Part shown: in pieces, positions 1 through 11,391 of the stretch
Layout of the letters: each line of letters begins with the position of its first letter
How positions within the stretch are numbered: the stretch's first letter is position 1
Source: Candidatus Acidianus copahuensis
GTDB taxonomy: Archaea; Thermoproteota; Thermoprotei_A; Sulfolobales; Sulfolobaceae
Direction: 5' to 3'
NCBI RefSeq assembly: GCF_000632495.1
Contig: NZ_JFZT01000039.1
Location: forward strand, 323,815-387,814
Length of the DNA stretch: 64,000 nt
Position numbers and translations under genes: made by a program
Notes under the pieces: model-generated
Told to the model about the DNA's origin: nothing
The model's database searches: none
The model's input: the letters and a program-made list of their open reading frames with translations, nothing else

Positions 1-41
1 AAGATACAAAGGAAAGCAGGAAGATGTAACTACTCTCCCTC

Positions 42-1265
42 GTGGGGGCAGTGAGGTGGAAAAATACGAAACTATCTAAATTCAATATTTTTCTTTATAA
101 TGAAAATATAATTTTTAATACATTAACGGGTTATGCTATAAAGGTATCAGAAGAACAGATGGAAAAATTAAATCAGGGAGAAGTTCCAGAAGATATTCGT
201 GACATAATTGAAGAGGGATTTAGCGATCAGGAATTTGATCCAGAAAAGATGGTTCTTAAAAAGAACGTTCTTGAACCAACACTTCTCCTCACTTATGATT
301 GTAATTTTGATTGCGCTTATTGCTTCCAGAAGAGCTTTAGGCAAAAAGGAGGAGTTAGAGATGAAGTTATCAAGGGATTTGTAAACTATATTAGAAAACG
401 AATTAATGGGAGGAAAGTTAGAGTTACATTCTTTGGAGGGGAGCCATTGCTACAAATAAAAAAAATCGAAGAAATTTCTCAGCAGTTAAAAGACCTTGAT
501 TACTCGTTTAGTGTAGTGACAAACGGATCTCTTCTAACACCTAGCGTTTTAGATAGATTAATGTCCATTGGTCTTTCGCATGTTCAAATAACGTTAGATG
601 GTCCTAAAGAAATTCACGACAAAAGGAGATATTTTGTAGGTGGAAAAGGCTCCTTTGATATAATTCTAGATAACCTTAGATATGCTCAAGATTACGTTAA
701 TGTTGTTTTAAGAATAAACGTTGATTCGAGAAATATCAGTGAAGTTAGAGAACTCTTTAGATACCTGAAGGAAAAGGATATAACTAAAATAAGAGTAGAT
801 CCTCATATAGTCCATGAAAATGTCTTTAGAAACGAATATTGGGAGAACGTACTTCCTAAAGAGAGTGAAGGAGAAGTTTTGACTAAGGTTTGGGAAATAG
901 CTAGAGACGAGGGATATGAAATACCTCAAGAGGTATTCCGTTTAGGTCTATGTGTAGCTCATGTTGAGGACGATATTGTAGTTGATCCGAACGGTCTTAT
1001 TTATCCCTGTTGGGCTTTTACTGGAAATCCTCTGTACGTAAAAGGTAAGTTAAGGGAAGATGGAGAGGTAGAGTTCAACGGGAGTTTCTCAAGTAAGAGG
1101 GCTAGAGAAGTTTGGAAAGGACAGTGTGAGGATTGTCCATTCTTGCCAATGTGTATGGGAGGTTGTAGATTCTTCTCAGTGTTGGAAGGGCGTGGATATT
1201 ACGGAAGAGATTGTAGGAAAAAGAGTTATGAAGAAGTCATAAAATTAATAAAATATTTTGTCTAA
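42..1265 (+). CDS. Radical SAM / SPASM-domain protein
   Basis: A 407-residue radical SAM enzyme. The CxxxCxxC motif that binds the catalytic 4Fe-4S cluster is C87, C91, C94, followed by FFGGEP, which matches the SAM-binding GGEP motif. The C-terminal part is rich in cysteines (CWAF; then [14 protein letters not shown]), as in SPASM/twitch domains that hold auxiliary clusters. Family members modify peptides or mature sulfatases; the substrate here is unknown. An in-frame stop at 27-29 limits the start to the GTG at 42 or the GTG at 51. I saw no short precursor-peptide ORF in the 380 bp downstream; upstream sequence is outside the window. Confidence 0.85.
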   Translation: MGAVRWKNTKLSKFNIFLYNENIIFNTLTGYAIKVSEEQMEKLNQGEVPEDIRDIIEEGFSDQEFDPEKMVLKKNVLEPTLLLTYDCNFDCAYCFQKSFRQKGGVRDEVIKGFVNYIRKRINGRKVRVTFFGGEPLLQIKKIEEISQQLKDLDYSFSVVTNGSLLTPSVLDRLMSIGLSHVQITLDGPKEIHDKRRYFVGGKGSFDIILDNLRYAQDYVNVVLRINVDSRNISEVRELFRYLKEKDITKIRVDPHIVHENVFRNEYWENVLPKESEGEVLTKVWEIARDEGYEIPQEVFRLGLCVAHVEDDIVVDPNGLIYPCWAFTGNPLYVKGKLREDGEVEFNGSFSSKRAREVWKGQCEDCPFLPMCMGGCRFFSVLEGRGYYGRDCRKKSYEEVIKLIKYFV

Positions 1266-2924
<1,659 letters not shown>

Positions 2925-2961
2925 TTCTTTTCTTTACTCTTGGTTATTAGCTAATAAAATA

Positions 2962-3597
2962 TTATCTGAGAATAACATTATTATCCTTTAGTTCTACAGT
3001 AGTTAATCCTAATTGTCTTAATTGTTCCGCATATGTTTTTCCTATTTTGTCAATGATTTTCTCAAATATCTTCATGAAGCTAAGCGCATATATTCTATCC
3101 TTTAGAAATTCTAGGAAAACTTTATCCTTTACTGTGAATCTTGATGGAGTACCTAAAATCGAAACTGCCAACTGAAGTTGAACCTCATAATCCTTGACTT
3201 TTACCTTATAGTCAATTATTTCTCTAAACCCCTTTAGTGAGAGCGAAATAATCTCTGGGTAAACAATGAGTTCTCCATCAAACTCCTTCCTAATTTCACG
3301 TGGATATTTTACGTTATTTATTTTTATTGTATTTATATCTAAGATATCTAATAATTTTAATGTTATTTCTTCTGAAAATTTCCTGCTATCTCCCAAAAGA
3401 AGGGAGAGTAACTCTTGAGTAGTATCGGCTATTTTATCAATATATCTGACTCTTATACCTATGTCCTGTTCTACTTCTCTCTTAGAGGACCAAGAAGGAT
3501 CTATAAACCTCAATGCATTATAAACTTGCGTAACTTTTTCATGTATTAAACCTGGAACGCTAATATCGATTGATGTACCATCTACTTCTATTTTCAT
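2962..3597 (-). CDS. Hypothetical protein, 211 aa
   Basis: I do not recognise a family. The protein is soluble, without membrane segments or signal peptide, lysine- and isoleucine-rich, and looks alpha/beta with a helical C-terminal third (KIFEKIIDKIGKTYAEQLRQLG). It is convergent with trpB2 with a 37 bp gap and lies just downstream of the GH15 gene on the same strand (39 bp gap). The GH15 stop and this start are separated by an AT-rich stretch that could hold its own promoter (TTTTTATATATAA), so it may be transcribed separately. Function unknown. Confidence 0.7.
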   Translation of the reverse strand: MKIEVDGTSIDISVPGLIHEKVTQVYNALRFIDPSWSSKREVEQDIGIRVRYIDKIADTTQELLSLLLGDSRKFSEEITLKLLDILDINTIKINNVKYPREIRKEFDGELIVYPEIISLSLKGFREIIDYKVKVKDYEVQLQLAVSILGTPSRFTVKDKVFLEFLKDRIYALSFMKIFEKIIDKIGKTYAEQLRQLGLTTVELKDNNVILR

Positions 3598-3636
3598 GTA
3601 GATACAAAAGTATTTTTATATATAAAAAAATTAAAT

Positions 3637-5409
3637 TCATTTGCCATTTTGTTCTTCGTCTTTCTTAACCGTATAATCAGCGAGTTCATCCAAGGCTAAT
3701 ATCAGATTTGCTTGAGCAAAAGCCTGTGGATAATTGCCGGTAAATTCTCCTTTATTTACGTCTATATGTTCTCCCAGTAGATAAACACCTTTTGATGGAT
3801 TTATTACGTTAGTAATTACCCTTTTTGCTTCATCGATTTTCTCTAATCTTACATAAACTCTTGCTAACCATAAAGACGCTAACGTAAAAGGATGTTTTGC
3901 CTCCCCTAAAAAGTCCATTTTATACCTTCTTAGTAATCCATTATAGAGAAGCTGATCCTCAATAGCTTTGAGAGTGGCGACGAAAGTCTCATCCTTTACA
4001 TCAACAAAATCATAAATGGGCAGAGTTAGGAGTGAAGCATCAACCTCTTCGCTACCCGCCTTTTTTACAAATTTTCCATTAATAACTCCATTTTCCATAA
4101 TCCAATCCTTTAACTCGTTTCTAGCCTCCTTCCACTTGTTCTCCCTGTCTATTGCCTTCATTAGTTTTCCGGCTCTATCTAGGGCTACCCACATCATAAC
4201 CTTTGAGTGAATAAAGTGTTCTTGAACTCCTCTTTCCTCCCATATACCAACGTCCTTTATCTTCCAGTTCTCTGACTCCCAATCCGCTATGTATTCTATA
4301 ACATCGGCATGATTTTTAACGTAATTTCTATCTCCTGTAGCCTCGAAGTATTTATACATTGCATCTAAAAAGAATCCTTCTAAATCTAGTTGAATTTGAG
4401 CTGCTGCTGCATTTCCGACCCTAACTGGCTTAGACCCTGCGTATCCAGAAAGCCAGTTGATCTCTATCTCCTTTGGAGGTACAGAGCCATCAATACTGTA
4501 TAATGGGTAAACGAAGGGCTTAGATGTAAAAGATACAACTCTAGAGAAGAATTCAATTATCCTCCTAGCTTCAGATGAAAAACCAGCAGAAATAAGAGCC
4601 TCAGCTACAATAGATGAGTCCCTGACCCATGCAAATCGGTAGTCCCAATTTCTAGTCCCTCCTTCAACTTCTGGTAGAGAAGTAGTAGGGGCAGCAACTA
4701 TTGTCCCAGTAGAGTTATAGAGGAGGCCTAACAATATCCCTACTGACGTTTGATAAGCTTTTGCTATTTCTTCTCCAGTATAATTCGGTAAATCGATGTC
4801 TAGTAATTTTCCCTTACTTCTCCCTCTTTTCATTTCATTTTTCCAATAGATTATTGTTCTATCGAAGCCTTTTCCTATATCGAATGTAAGTTGCCTTTTT
4901 CCAAATATTCCAAACCTTTCATCAGGGAAATATCCAACGTACACGTAACCTTCTCCATTTATTATCCAAGAATAATCTGATATTTTTTCAATTTGATCAA
5001 AGAGGAAGTGTACTTCTAAGAATTCATCTCCATGATCTTTCGTAAATTTATACACGTTCTTGGTTAGCGGTTCTATAGCCCCTTTAGAACGTCCATAATC
5101 AAAGACTGGAGATATTTGAATGGTTAACGGCGATTTAGCGTTTATTTTTCTTACTATAGCCGGTTCTCCTCTTAAGAGAAGATCTGTTATTTCGCTGTCA
5201 TCCTCTAATACTGTTTTAACCACGTTAGGTACAATGTATTCTTGCGACTTTATATGGCCCGAAATAAGAAAATGACCTCCCTTCTCCTTATCTAGAAGGC
5301 TAAGGAATACTGGAGGCGAATCATATCTAGGCAGAGGTAACCATACTATATCTGTTCCATCTATTAGGGCTCCAGTGAACTCGTTGTTTATGCAGTAAAG
5401 GGGTTTCAC
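3637..5409 (-). CDS. GH15 family glucoamylase/trehalase
   Basis: A 590-residue glycoside hydrolase family 15 enzyme. The N-terminal half (about 1-220) is the beta-sandwich typical of prokaryotic GH15 proteins; the (alpha/alpha)6 barrel follows, starting at GGTRNWDYRFAW (250-261), a family signature. GIWEERG (E391/E392) fits the general acid region and GEFTGNYPQAF (554-564) the second catalytic region. Known archaeal members hydrolyse maltooligosaccharides or, in several Sulfolobales and Thermoplasma, trehalose. Trehalase activity is plausible, since trehalose is the usual compatible solute in this order, but sequence alone does not separate the two. No signal peptide, so a cytoplasmic enzyme. 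Confidence 0.88.
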   Translation of the reverse strand: MKPLYCINNEFTGALIDGTDIVWLPLPRYDSPPVFLSLLDKEKGGHFLISGHIKSQEYIVPNVVKTVLEDDSEITDLLLRGEPAIVRKINAKSPLTIQISPVFDYGRSKGAIEPLTKNVYKFTKDHGDEFLEVHFLFDQIEKISDYSWIINGEGYVYVGYFPDERFGIFGKRQLTFDIGKGFDRTIIYWKNEMKRGRSKGKLLDIDLPNYTGEEIAKAYQTSVGILLGLLYNSTGTIVAAPTTSLPEVEGGTRNWDYRFAWVRDSSIVAEALISAGFSSEARRIIEFFSRVVSFTSKPFVYPLYSIDGSVPPKEIEINWLSGYAGSKPVRVGNAAAAQIQLDLEGFFLDAMYKYFEATGDRNYVKNHADVIEYIADWESENWKIKDVGIWEERGVQEHFIHSKVMMWVALDRAGKLMKAIDRENKWKEARNELKDWIMENGVINGKFVKKAGSEEVDASLLTLPIYDFVDVKDETFVATLKAIEDQLLYNGLLRRYKMDFLGEAKHPFTLASLWLARVYVRLEKIDEAKRVITNVINPSKGVYLLGEHIDVNKGEFTGNYPQAFAQANLILALDELADYTVKKDEEQNGK

Positions 5410-5735
5410 AACTATCTGGAATGTTGGTAGGATAAAATTCCTTCCGCAATCATTTGACTAGCTTTTTGACGTTTTCCTTAAGTTATATTTCGTATATTCT
5501 CGTTTTAAATGGTATACTCTTTACCGCTAATATGAGAAAAATATATTTTATCCTCAATAGTCATATATATATTTAACTTTACGTTATGGATATCAGTTTC
5601 TTTATCTTCTTCATAAAAAATATACAAGTATTAAAGCCTTAAAAAGAAAATCATTGTAGATCTTGCTCAGCTAGTTCTTTGCTTGAATTAAAAGTTTTTA
5701 AGTATTATGTACGATTTGACTATATTCTAATAAAC
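5410..5735. other. AT-rich intergenic region upstream of GH15
   Basis: This 326 bp stretch sits between the GH15 start and the candidate RNA promoter. It is strongly AT-rich with several TATA-like runs, and probably holds the leaderless promoter of the GH15 gene on the minus strand. No ORF of note on either strand. Confidence 0.4.
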
Positions 5736-5747
5736 ATTTATATAATA
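5736..5747 (+). promoter_or_regulatory. TATA-like element before candidate RNA
   Basis: ATTTATATAATA lies about 25-30 bp before position 5767, where a transcript entering the inverted-repeat structure at 5788-5865 would begin. The nearest downstream ATG of the flavoenzyme gene is 190 bp away and has its own TATA-like TTTTATT near 5915, so this element probably serves a separate transcript. Confidence 0.4.
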
Positions 5748-5764
5748 TTGGTGTGAGAACAAAA

Positions 5765-5870
5765 ATCTCCCAAGTTAAGAAAAACAACTCCTCCAAAGAA
5801 GAAGGCGGGCTAAAATGGAAACACGGGCCCTTAGGGGCCCTAGAGTATTAAGATCTTTGGAGGGGTTTAA
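5765..5870 (+). ncRNA. Candidate structured noncoding RNA
   Basis: An outer stem pairs 5788-5799 with 5854-5865 (CCTCCAAAGA with TCTTTGGAGG, plus a G-T and a C-G pair), 12 bp in all. Inside it a GC-rich hairpin, GGGCCC-TTAG-GGGCCC, occupies 5825-5840. This is striking in otherwise AT-rich sequence. A TATA-like box lies about 25 bp before the predicted start and no ORF crosses it. I cannot assign it to SRP RNA, RNase P RNA, tRNA or a clear box C/D RNA. An H/ACA-type guide or a cis-acting leader of the next gene are alternatives. Confidence 0.45.
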
Positions 5871-5883
5871 AGATAATCTTTAA
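5867..5883. promoter_or_regulatory. Palindrome downstream of candidate RNA
   Basis: TTAAAGATAATCTTTAA is an 8 bp perfect inverted repeat around a single A. It starts two bases after the outer stem of the candidate RNA and about 30 bp before the TATA region of the flavoenzyme gene. It could be a regulator operator for that gene or part of the RNA 3' end. Confidence 0.3.
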
Positions 5884-5938
5884 GTAGTATATACTTTTTG
5901 TTAAGTTAGATTCTTTTATTGGGTTTTTAATCTTCCTC

Positions 5939-7585
5939 ATGCAAAGGGCTTTTTCCCCAATAGAAGTAGGGGGAATTAAACTAAAGAATAGGTTGGCAAT
6001 GTCTCCAATGATATCAAATCTAGGAGCACCTGATGGTTATCCCACCGATTCTCATATTCTTTACATGCTAGAAAGAGCTATTGGAGGTATAGGACTAATA
6101 ATAACCGAATATACTTACATAAATAAGGTAGACTCTAGAGGTTCTGTAAATGAATTAGGAATTTACTCTGATGAGCTTATACCAAAATTTTTCAGATTAA
6201 CGGAAATGATTCATCGTACAGGTTCAAAGGTATTTATCCAATTAGTTCATGTAGGGAGAAAAACTAGGAAGAACATAATATGGAATAATACTCCTGTATC
6301 TCCTTCTCAAGAAAAGCTAATGGATGAGGTTAGGGAAATGGATAGGGATGATATAGAAAGAATTGAGGAGGATTTTGCTGAAGCGTCAGTTAGGGCAGAA
6401 ATGGCTGGTTTTGATGGAATAGAAATTCATGGAGCGCATGGTTACTTAATTGCACAATTTCTCTCTCCTGCTATTAATAAAAGAAAAGATAGGTATTCTG
6501 ACGGCGTAGTATTTGTAGAGGAAGTACTGAAGAGGATAAGGGAAAAAGTGAACATTCCAGTTGGTATGAGGATAAGCTCCACCGAATTTGATAACGAAGG
6601 GCTTAATCCAGAAATGGTTTCCAAAATAGTTTACAGACTTCAAAACATGTTAGATTATGTGCATTTCTCAGCAGGTAGAGATGGACCATACAATGCAAGT
6701 ATGCCATTCTACTATAAGAGGGTAAGCTTTATCGAAGAGGCTATGAAAGCTAAGGAAGGGTTAAAGATTCCAGTGTTTCTTGCTGGAAGTATATTAACGC
6801 CAGCAGATGTGGAAAGGGCACTCGAAGTTGTAGATGTTGTGGTTATAGGAAGACAAATGCTAGCCGATCCAAAGTTTCCCGAAAAAATGAAATCGGGAGA
6901 TCCTATAAGGCCATGTATAAGGTGTAATCAGTCATGTAGAGGAGTAGTGATTAAGGAAGTTAGATGTGATGTGAATCCTCTGCTAGGATGGGAGGGGCTT
7001 AGTCTACCTCAGGGTAAAGGTGAGGTTTACGTTATCGGAGGAGGAGTACAAGGTCTAGAAGCGTCTAGAACTCTTGCCTTAAGGGGATTTGACGTTACTC
7101 TATACGAAAGGGCTGAGTTAGGAGGTCAGTTTAATGATTTTATTGATCCCTACAAAAGAAAGGAGTTCTTACCACTAGTTGATTACTATAAGGAGGAACT
7201 TGAAAGACTTGAAGTAAGAGTGATAAAGAAAGAGGTTACAGAATGTGAGAATTGTATATGGGCTATAGGCGATCCTTCACCTACTTTTCCTCAAGTGAGT
7301 AGGAAAACGATTCTCATAGACTCAAATATCTATGCGTACCAGGATTACGCGTTTAAATTAGCGGAAAATAATGAAGTTTATATAACTACTAATTCGTTAA
7401 GCGAATTAGATCGAACAAGGAGGTATTTTCTCATTAAAATTTATGGTGAATTAGGAGTAAAGGTTGTGGATAAACCTATACAAGCAGATGTTACTCTTAA
7501 GGGTTATCTAAAAAATCAGTGGAACATAGGAAGCGCAATTAAGGCTGGATTTATAAACGCTATAAGTTTTGGGAGAGAAAGTTAG
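5939..7585 (+). CDS. Old Yellow Enzyme-type NADH:flavin oxidoreductase
   Basis: The N-terminal domain (about 1-320) is an OYE-type FMN barrel that starts with [20 protein letters not shown] and has IQLVHVGRK and [15 protein letters not shown]. Four cysteines at 326, 329, 333 and 343 (CIRCNQSC...C) match the 4Fe-4S ligands of the 2,4-dienoyl-CoA reductase/trimethylamine dehydrogenase branch. A Rossmann segment, VIGGGVQG, follows at 365-372. The C-terminal region is about 180 residues, shorter than the roughly 640-670-residue relatives, so the FAD/NAD(P) domains are reduced; the second nucleotide-binding motif is not obvious. Likely reduces activated C=C bonds with NAD(P)H; substrate unknown. 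The start is a leaderless ATG about 24 bp after a TTTTATT box. Confidence 0.85.
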   Translation: MQRAFSPIEVGGIKLKNRLAMSPMISNLGAPDGYPTDSHILYMLERAIGGIGLIITEYTYINKVDSRGSVNELGIYSDELIPKFFRLTEMIHRTGSKVFIQLVHVGRKTRKNIIWNNTPVSPSQEKLMDEVREMDRDDIERIEEDFAEASVRAEMAGFDGIEIHGAHGYLIAQFLSPAINKRKDRYSDGVVFVEEVLKRIREKVNIPVGMRISSTEFDNEGLNPEMVSKIVYRLQNMLDYVHFSAGRDGPYNASMPFYYKRVSFIEEAMKAKEGLKIPVFLAGSILTPADVERALEVVDVVVIGRQMLADPKFPEKMKSGDPIRPCIRCNQSCRGVVIKEVRCDVNPLLGWEGLSLPQGKGEVYVIGGGVQGLEASRTLALRGFDVTLYERAELGGQFNDFIDPYKRKEFLPLVDYYKEELERLEVRVIKKEVTECENCIWAIGDPSPTFPQVSRKTILIDSNIYAYQDYAFKLAENNEVYITTNSLSELDRTRRYFLIKIYGELGVKVVDKPIQADVTLKGYLKNQWNIGSAIKAGFINAISFGRES

Positions 7586-7644
7586 GATACAGTACTTTTC
7601 AGAAAATGGATAAATTAAAAAGCTAGTTAACTATAGGGCAGAGA

Positions 7645-7842
7645 GCAAGGGGTTTGGGTTTTTACGGACATTTATTGCCATAAAACTCTTGGGTTAACCA
7701 CGTACTGAACAAAGATCATCATCACGATCCATTAGAGAATTAACCCAACAACCTATACCACTGAAGTATGTTTGGGAAAACCCGCGCACTTTAGTTTCTA
7801 ATCCTTCGGACGCACTCTACTTCAGTCGAATGAAGATGTCGC
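7645..7842 (-). mobile_element. IS200/IS605-type right-end remnant (copy A)
   Basis: Read on the minus strand this segment aligns with the element near 11.5 kb: GAAGGAT...ACTAA, GCGGGTTTTCCCA, CTAATGG, ATCGTGATGATGA, CAGTACGTGG, CCCAAGAGTTTTATGG and TGTCCGTAAAA. The final hairpin has lost a base (GGCA for GGACA), so it pairs poorly. Its 5' part carries a residual reading frame (STEVECVRRIRN, then stop) that resembles the one at 20.9 kb (PTEVEVHLHRRR). That suggests the tail of a vanished tnpB-like gene followed by its noncoding right end. It fills the 292 bp gap before the ubiB-like gene. Confidence 0.5.
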
Positions 7843-7877
7843 AATAACACTTTAACTTTGATGAAAGCAGATTTCAT

Positions 7878-9323
7878 ATGAACACTTTTTCTAGGACGTT
7901 AACAATAGTTAGGAAACTTGCGCCTAGAGTGCTGAAATATAGAGATATAAGGAACAGAATAATTGAGGGAAAAGAAGTTAGTGAGACGGAATTAGAAAGG
8001 GAGGCTAGACTCTTTACAGACGCTCTGATCTCTCTTGGACCAACGTTCATAAAGTTTGGGCAAGTTCTTTCGGTAAGAGCTGATGTACTTCCGGATAGTT
8101 ATCTAAGGGAGTTACAGAGACTTCAGGATGAAGTACCTCCAGCTCCTTTTGAAGAAGTTAAAACATATGCTGAAGAAGCTGGAGTTCAACTCACGGACAA
8201 AGTAATAGCGGCAGCAAGCCTTGGTCAAGTTCACATCGGCTATTTTCAAGGACAGATCGTAGCGGTCAAGGTTAATAGGCCCAGAGTTGAAGAAATTCTG
8301 AGGACAGATATAAAAATCATGAAAAGACTTCTTCCCTTTCTTAGGCTAATCTTTGACTCATCATTTGTTGAGTCGATAAAAATTGTTGTTGATCTCTTTT
8401 CAAAGAGGATATTTGATGAATTAGACTACACTAAGGAAGCGTTTTACCACGATAAAATTCAGGAGGAATTGAAGGACTTTAACGTAAAAATTCCTAAAAT
8501 AGTAAAGGCTACAAAGAAGGTTCTTATAATGGAGTATTTACCAGGATATAAGATAACTTCGGATGAGGCGTTAAGGAATAACGATAGGAGAGCGCTTGCT
8601 TGGAGAGTTTTTAAGGTGTTTATGGTACCACTATTTGAGGAAAAGTACTTCCATGCCGATCCTCATCCAGGTAATATATCAGTTGACGAAAATGGAAGTC
8701 TTATACTTTACGATTTTGGTATGGTAGGTTCAATAGATCCAGAGACAAGGATTAAGTTGGTCAGACTCTACTTAAGTTTGAGTAGAGGAGACGCAATAAT
8801 GGTAGTTAACGTCTTAGATCAGTTGGGCGCTATCCAACCTTTCGCTAATAGAGATGTTCTAGTTAAGGGCTTTGATCTAATGATAAGGCAGGCTAAAGGG
8901 GAAGTAGAGCAAATAGAACTCGAAGATTTCAATAGACTGGCCTCCCAAGCTTTCTATAAGTTTCCTTTAAGACTACCGGAGAAATTAGCCCTTTATCTTA
9001 GAATGTCTGGTGTCCTAGAAGGTACGTGTAAGATGATTGATCCAGATTTTGACTTTGTTCAAAATACTGTCAGGCTTATGCAAGAGGAGGGATTGGCCAG
9101 GTTAGCTTTGATCGATGAGTTAAGTGACTACTTTAGAACTGCAAATAATGCTATAAAGGCTTCAATGCTAAGAAAGGGCGAACCATCAAGGAAGAGGAGT
9201 AAAAAATGGATAGGTAGCTTAATCATAGCTATTTCCCTACCATTATATTTTTTTACTAATGATGCTTATTTGGCAATACTTTTATCTATCTTGGGTTTAT
9301 CAATCACTCTATCTTTACCCTAG
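7878..9323 (+). CDS. ABC1/UbiB-family atypical protein kinase
   Basis: A 481-residue UbiB/ADCK-family protein. It shows the KxGQ motif (KFGQ, 59-62), the alanine-rich nucleotide loop AAASLGQVH (111-119) that replaces the usual glycine loop, the ATP lysine K131, the catalytic HADPHPGN (259-266) and DFG (D279). Two hydrophobic segments at the C-terminus (from [13 protein letters not shown]) anchor it to the membrane. Family members support quinone biosynthesis or lipid homeostasis; here a role in the respiratory quinone pool is an inference. Its last 20 bp overlap the convergent hsp20 gene. The start is an ATG about 25 bp after a weak CTTTAACTTT box. Confidence 0.88.
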   Translation: MNTFSRTLTIVRKLAPRVLKYRDIRNRIIEGKEVSETELEREARLFTDALISLGPTFIKFGQVLSVRADVLPDSYLRELQRLQDEVPPAPFEEVKTYAEEAGVQLTDKVIAAASLGQVHIGYFQGQIVAVKVNRPRVEEILRTDIKIMKRLLPFLRLIFDSSFVESIKIVVDLFSKRIFDELDYTKEAFYHDKIQEELKDFNVKIPKIVKATKKVLIMEYLPGYKITSDEALRNNDRRALAWRVFKVFMVPLFEEKYFHADPHPGNISVDENGSLILYDFGMVGSIDPETRIKLVRLYLSLSRGDAIMVVNVLDQLGAIQPFANRDVLVKGFDLMIRQAKGEVEQIELEDFNRLASQAFYKFPLRLPEKLALYLRMSGVLEGTCKMIDPDFDFVQNTVRLMQEEGLARLALIDELSDYFRTANNAIKASMLRKGEPSRKRSKKWIGSLIIAISLPLYFFTNDAYLAILLSILGLSITLSLP

Positions 9324-9675
9324 CTAAGCCTTCAATCGGTATCGTTAATGTGAGTACCCCATTTTCATATTTCCCATATACTTCTGCATCTTTAGGAACT
9401 TTAACCGGCAGTTTAACGTCTTTCCCAACCCTAGCAGGTCTCTGGGTTAAGTGCTTAATACCTGGCATCTCTACATCTCTTGAAGCTTCTATGTGAAGTA
9501 CGCCATCTGTCGTTATTCTTACGCTTATTTTATTCTTATCAAATCCAGGTAGATCAACTAGAACAACTAGTTTATTTCCATCCTCATACATATCTACTGG
9601 AGGGGATATTCTTTCGTAGAATTGCCTGTTTAAGCTATTCATTTGTTTAGTAACTTCCGATAAAAGGATTTCCAT
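9304..9675 (-). CDS. Small heat-shock protein, Hsp20/alpha-crystallin family
   Basis: This 123-residue chaperone has an alpha-crystallin domain at about 23-115: [20 protein letters not shown] opens it, [11 protein letters not shown] closes it. The C-terminal IxI/V tail (GLARVKIE) is very short. Members form oligomers that hold unfolding proteins. The N-terminal arm is also short (about 22 residues). A TATA-like TTTTTAATCT lies about 27 bp before the ATG on the minus strand, so the mRNA is probably leaderless. The 3' end overlaps the ubiB-like gene on the other strand by 20 bp, so the two transcripts are antisense to each other there. Confidence 0.92.
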   Translation of the reverse strand: MEILLSEVTKQMNSLNRQFYERISPPVDMYEDGNKLVVLVDLPGFDKNKISVRITTDGVLHIEASRDVEMPGIKHLTQRPARVGKDVKLPVKVPKDAEVYGKYENGVLTLTIPIEGLARVKIE

Positions 9676-9706
9676 AAGCTATTATTTGCACTATAGATTA
9701 AAAACC

Positions 9707-9784
9707 TCACCGTCTTAGTTTCCTCCACAATCTTAGAATTTGGAGTATTATTATTAGTTTTCTCAATGTTCCTTTAGACCTCAT
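9707..9784 (-). CDS. Possible 25-aa basic microprotein
   Basis: A short ORF (MRSKGTLRKLIIILQILRLW, then RKLRR) starts about 24 bp after a TATA-like TTTATATTAAT on the minus strand, the spacing expected for a leaderless gene. It is strongly basic and would form an amphipathic helix. It lies just upstream of hsp20 and ends within about 5 bp of the hsp20 TATA box. It may instead be a noncoding leader. There is no homology evidence. Confidence 0.25.
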   Translation of the reverse strand: MRSKGTLRKLIIILQILRLWRKLRR

Positions 9785-9837
9785 AGTTGATTCTTCTTTT
9801 TAATTAATATAAATGTTTCGGATATTGAAGAAATGAG

Positions 9838-10506
9838 TTAGACTAAGAAAGTCCTTGAACTTTTCCCATGTGAAACGTAGACCATGTTTGGTTTTAGTTG
9901 CTTTACTGAGTCAACGCTCTTATATAGCGAGCTAGCGTCTTCGTATATTGATGGATATTTTAATCCATTGTTACTACCTTGTAGAAGATCTCCTACTAAT
10001 ATCTCTCTTGATTCCTTGAGAAGAATGGAAATTGAGTCATCGGTATGTCCTGGCGTATATATAATCTCTATCCAATCAGGTAAGTCAACTTCATCTATGG
10101 ATTTAACGTTTTGTAGTCCCGGTAACTCTTTCTCTATCATTGCCTTTCCAAACAAGAAAAAGATTTTAGTCGGAATACTTCGAGGAATAGGTTTTCTTGC
10201 CTTTCCTTCCTTTGCATATTTTAAACCATTGGGATGAACTAAAAAGGTGACGTTAGGGATACTTATCTCTGATGCACCGCCTATATGGTCGATATGTGTA
10301 TGAGTAAATATAACGTACTTTATTTTGAGAGGATCTTTTCCACTTTCCTTTAACCACTCCATTATCTTTTTACCACTTCCTGGAGTTCCTGAGTCAATTA
10401 GGATCGATATATCATCCTCTATAAGGAAGGACTTTACGAATCTAAGAGGGATCTCGTAGACTTTCATTACATGAATAAGTTCATTTCTATATTTTAATTT
10501 TTCCAT
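9838..10506 (-). CDS. Metallo-beta-lactamase-fold hydrolase
   Basis: A 222-residue MBL-fold enzyme. The metal-binding motif HTHIDH is H69, H71, D73, H74; the further ligands fit H154 (GHTDDS), D173 (VGDLLQG) and H213 (VSHG). This complete set predicts a dinuclear zinc or iron site. It resembles the glyoxalase II-like/general hydrolase branch rather than RNase J or lactamases; the substrate is unknown. A TATA-like ACTTATATAG lies about 27 bp upstream of the ATG, so it is probably a leaderless single gene. Confidence 0.88.
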   Translation of the reverse strand: MEKLKYRNELIHVMKVYEIPLRFVKSFLIEDDISILIDSGTPGSGKKIMEWLKESGKDPLKIKYVIFTHTHIDHIGGASEISIPNVTFLVHPNGLKYAKEGKARKPIPRSIPTKIFFLFGKAMIEKELPGLQNVKSIDEVDLPDWIEIIYTPGHTDDSISILLKESREILVGDLLQGSNNGLKYPSIYEDASSLYKSVDSVKQLKPNMVYVSHGKSSRTFLV

Positions 10507-10704
10507 ATTTAACTTCCAAGATCTCTATATAAGTTTTATAGAAATTAGATGGATGAATAGTAATAATTTGATGTAACTGGATTTAGTGTCATCACGTTAT
10601 GATAAATCATTAGAGAGTACAATTAACGTCGTTTACTAAGGCTTTAAAACGCTTGATGACAACATGGAAATGGAATTTTTATAATATCTATGCAATACTT
10701 CGCT

Positions 10705-11301
10705 ATGGAAATCAAACTTCAAGGTAACGAATTATATGAGGATAACGTTCAAGTTGCAACATTGACAGTAAAAGGTAAAAGGTTAGAGATAGCTGGAAAC
10801 CTAAACTTAGTTCTAAATCGAAATAGAATACTTCAAGATGATAACGTAATAGGAGAGATAGACTCTAATGAATACATAGAAGTATATGGAAGGAGGTATT
10901 TTGTAGGCAAGCCCCAACTAATAGCCTACCATAGAGGATATTCCAATGAGGTAAAACTTTATGAGAATGGAAGCGAGGTTTCTACGATTAAAAGCCAGGA
11001 AGATGGAAGTCTAGTAGCACAAGTTTCATATGCGGATTCTCTTATTCCTACGCTTGCTGTAATGCTAATTATGACCTCTATTGGAGTTTCTCCATATAGA
11101 AAACCGAATAGGGGAAGATCTGCCTACAGAAGACAACTACTTCTCATATATCCAGTACTTCTGTTATTTCTCCTTCTCCTACCGTTCAATATTTTTATTG
11201 ATCTAGCAATATACGTAGCTATTACTGTATTGATTTATATTATCTCTAGGAGGAAAGTGACCAAGATCCAGGAATTATTTGAGCCGTTGTCAGCAGTTTA
11301 G
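10705..11301 (+). CDS. Membrane-anchored hypothetical protein, 198 aa
   Basis: I do not recognise a family. The first ~120 residues are beta-rich with repeating short strands (ELYEDNVQVATLTVKGKRLE, RILQDDNVIGEIDSNEYIEV), reminiscent of a small beta-barrel of the LURP-one/Tubby-like type, but this is weak. The C-terminus has two or three adjacent hydrophobic segments (LLLIYPVLLLFLLLLPFNIF and LAIYVAITVLIYII) followed by a basic tail. An ATG at 10690 is in frame, but the TATA-like TTTTTATAAT at 10676-10685 is only a few bases before it. The ATG at 10705 has the correct leaderless spacing, so I use that. Confidence 0.65.
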   Translation: MEIKLQGNELYEDNVQVATLTVKGKRLEIAGNLNLVLNRNRILQDDNVIGEIDSNEYIEVYGRRYFVGKPQLIAYHRGYSNEVKLYENGSEVSTIKSQEDGSLVAQVSYADSLIPTLAVMLIMTSIGVSPYRKPNRGRSAYRRQLLLIYPVLLLFLLLLPFNIFIDLAIYVAITVLIYIISRRKVTKIQELFEPLSAV

Positions 11302-11391
11302 CTTAGATCGTGACATTTATATACATTTCATGATTTTCACTTCAAACCAAAATACTTAATATATATTCTAAAATCAATCTTATATCGTCCC

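Noticed and set aside
5765..5870. tRNA, SRP RNA or RNase P RNA in the structured region
   Set aside because: Too short for SRP or RNase P RNA, and no acceptor, anticodon or T-loop pattern of a tRNA.
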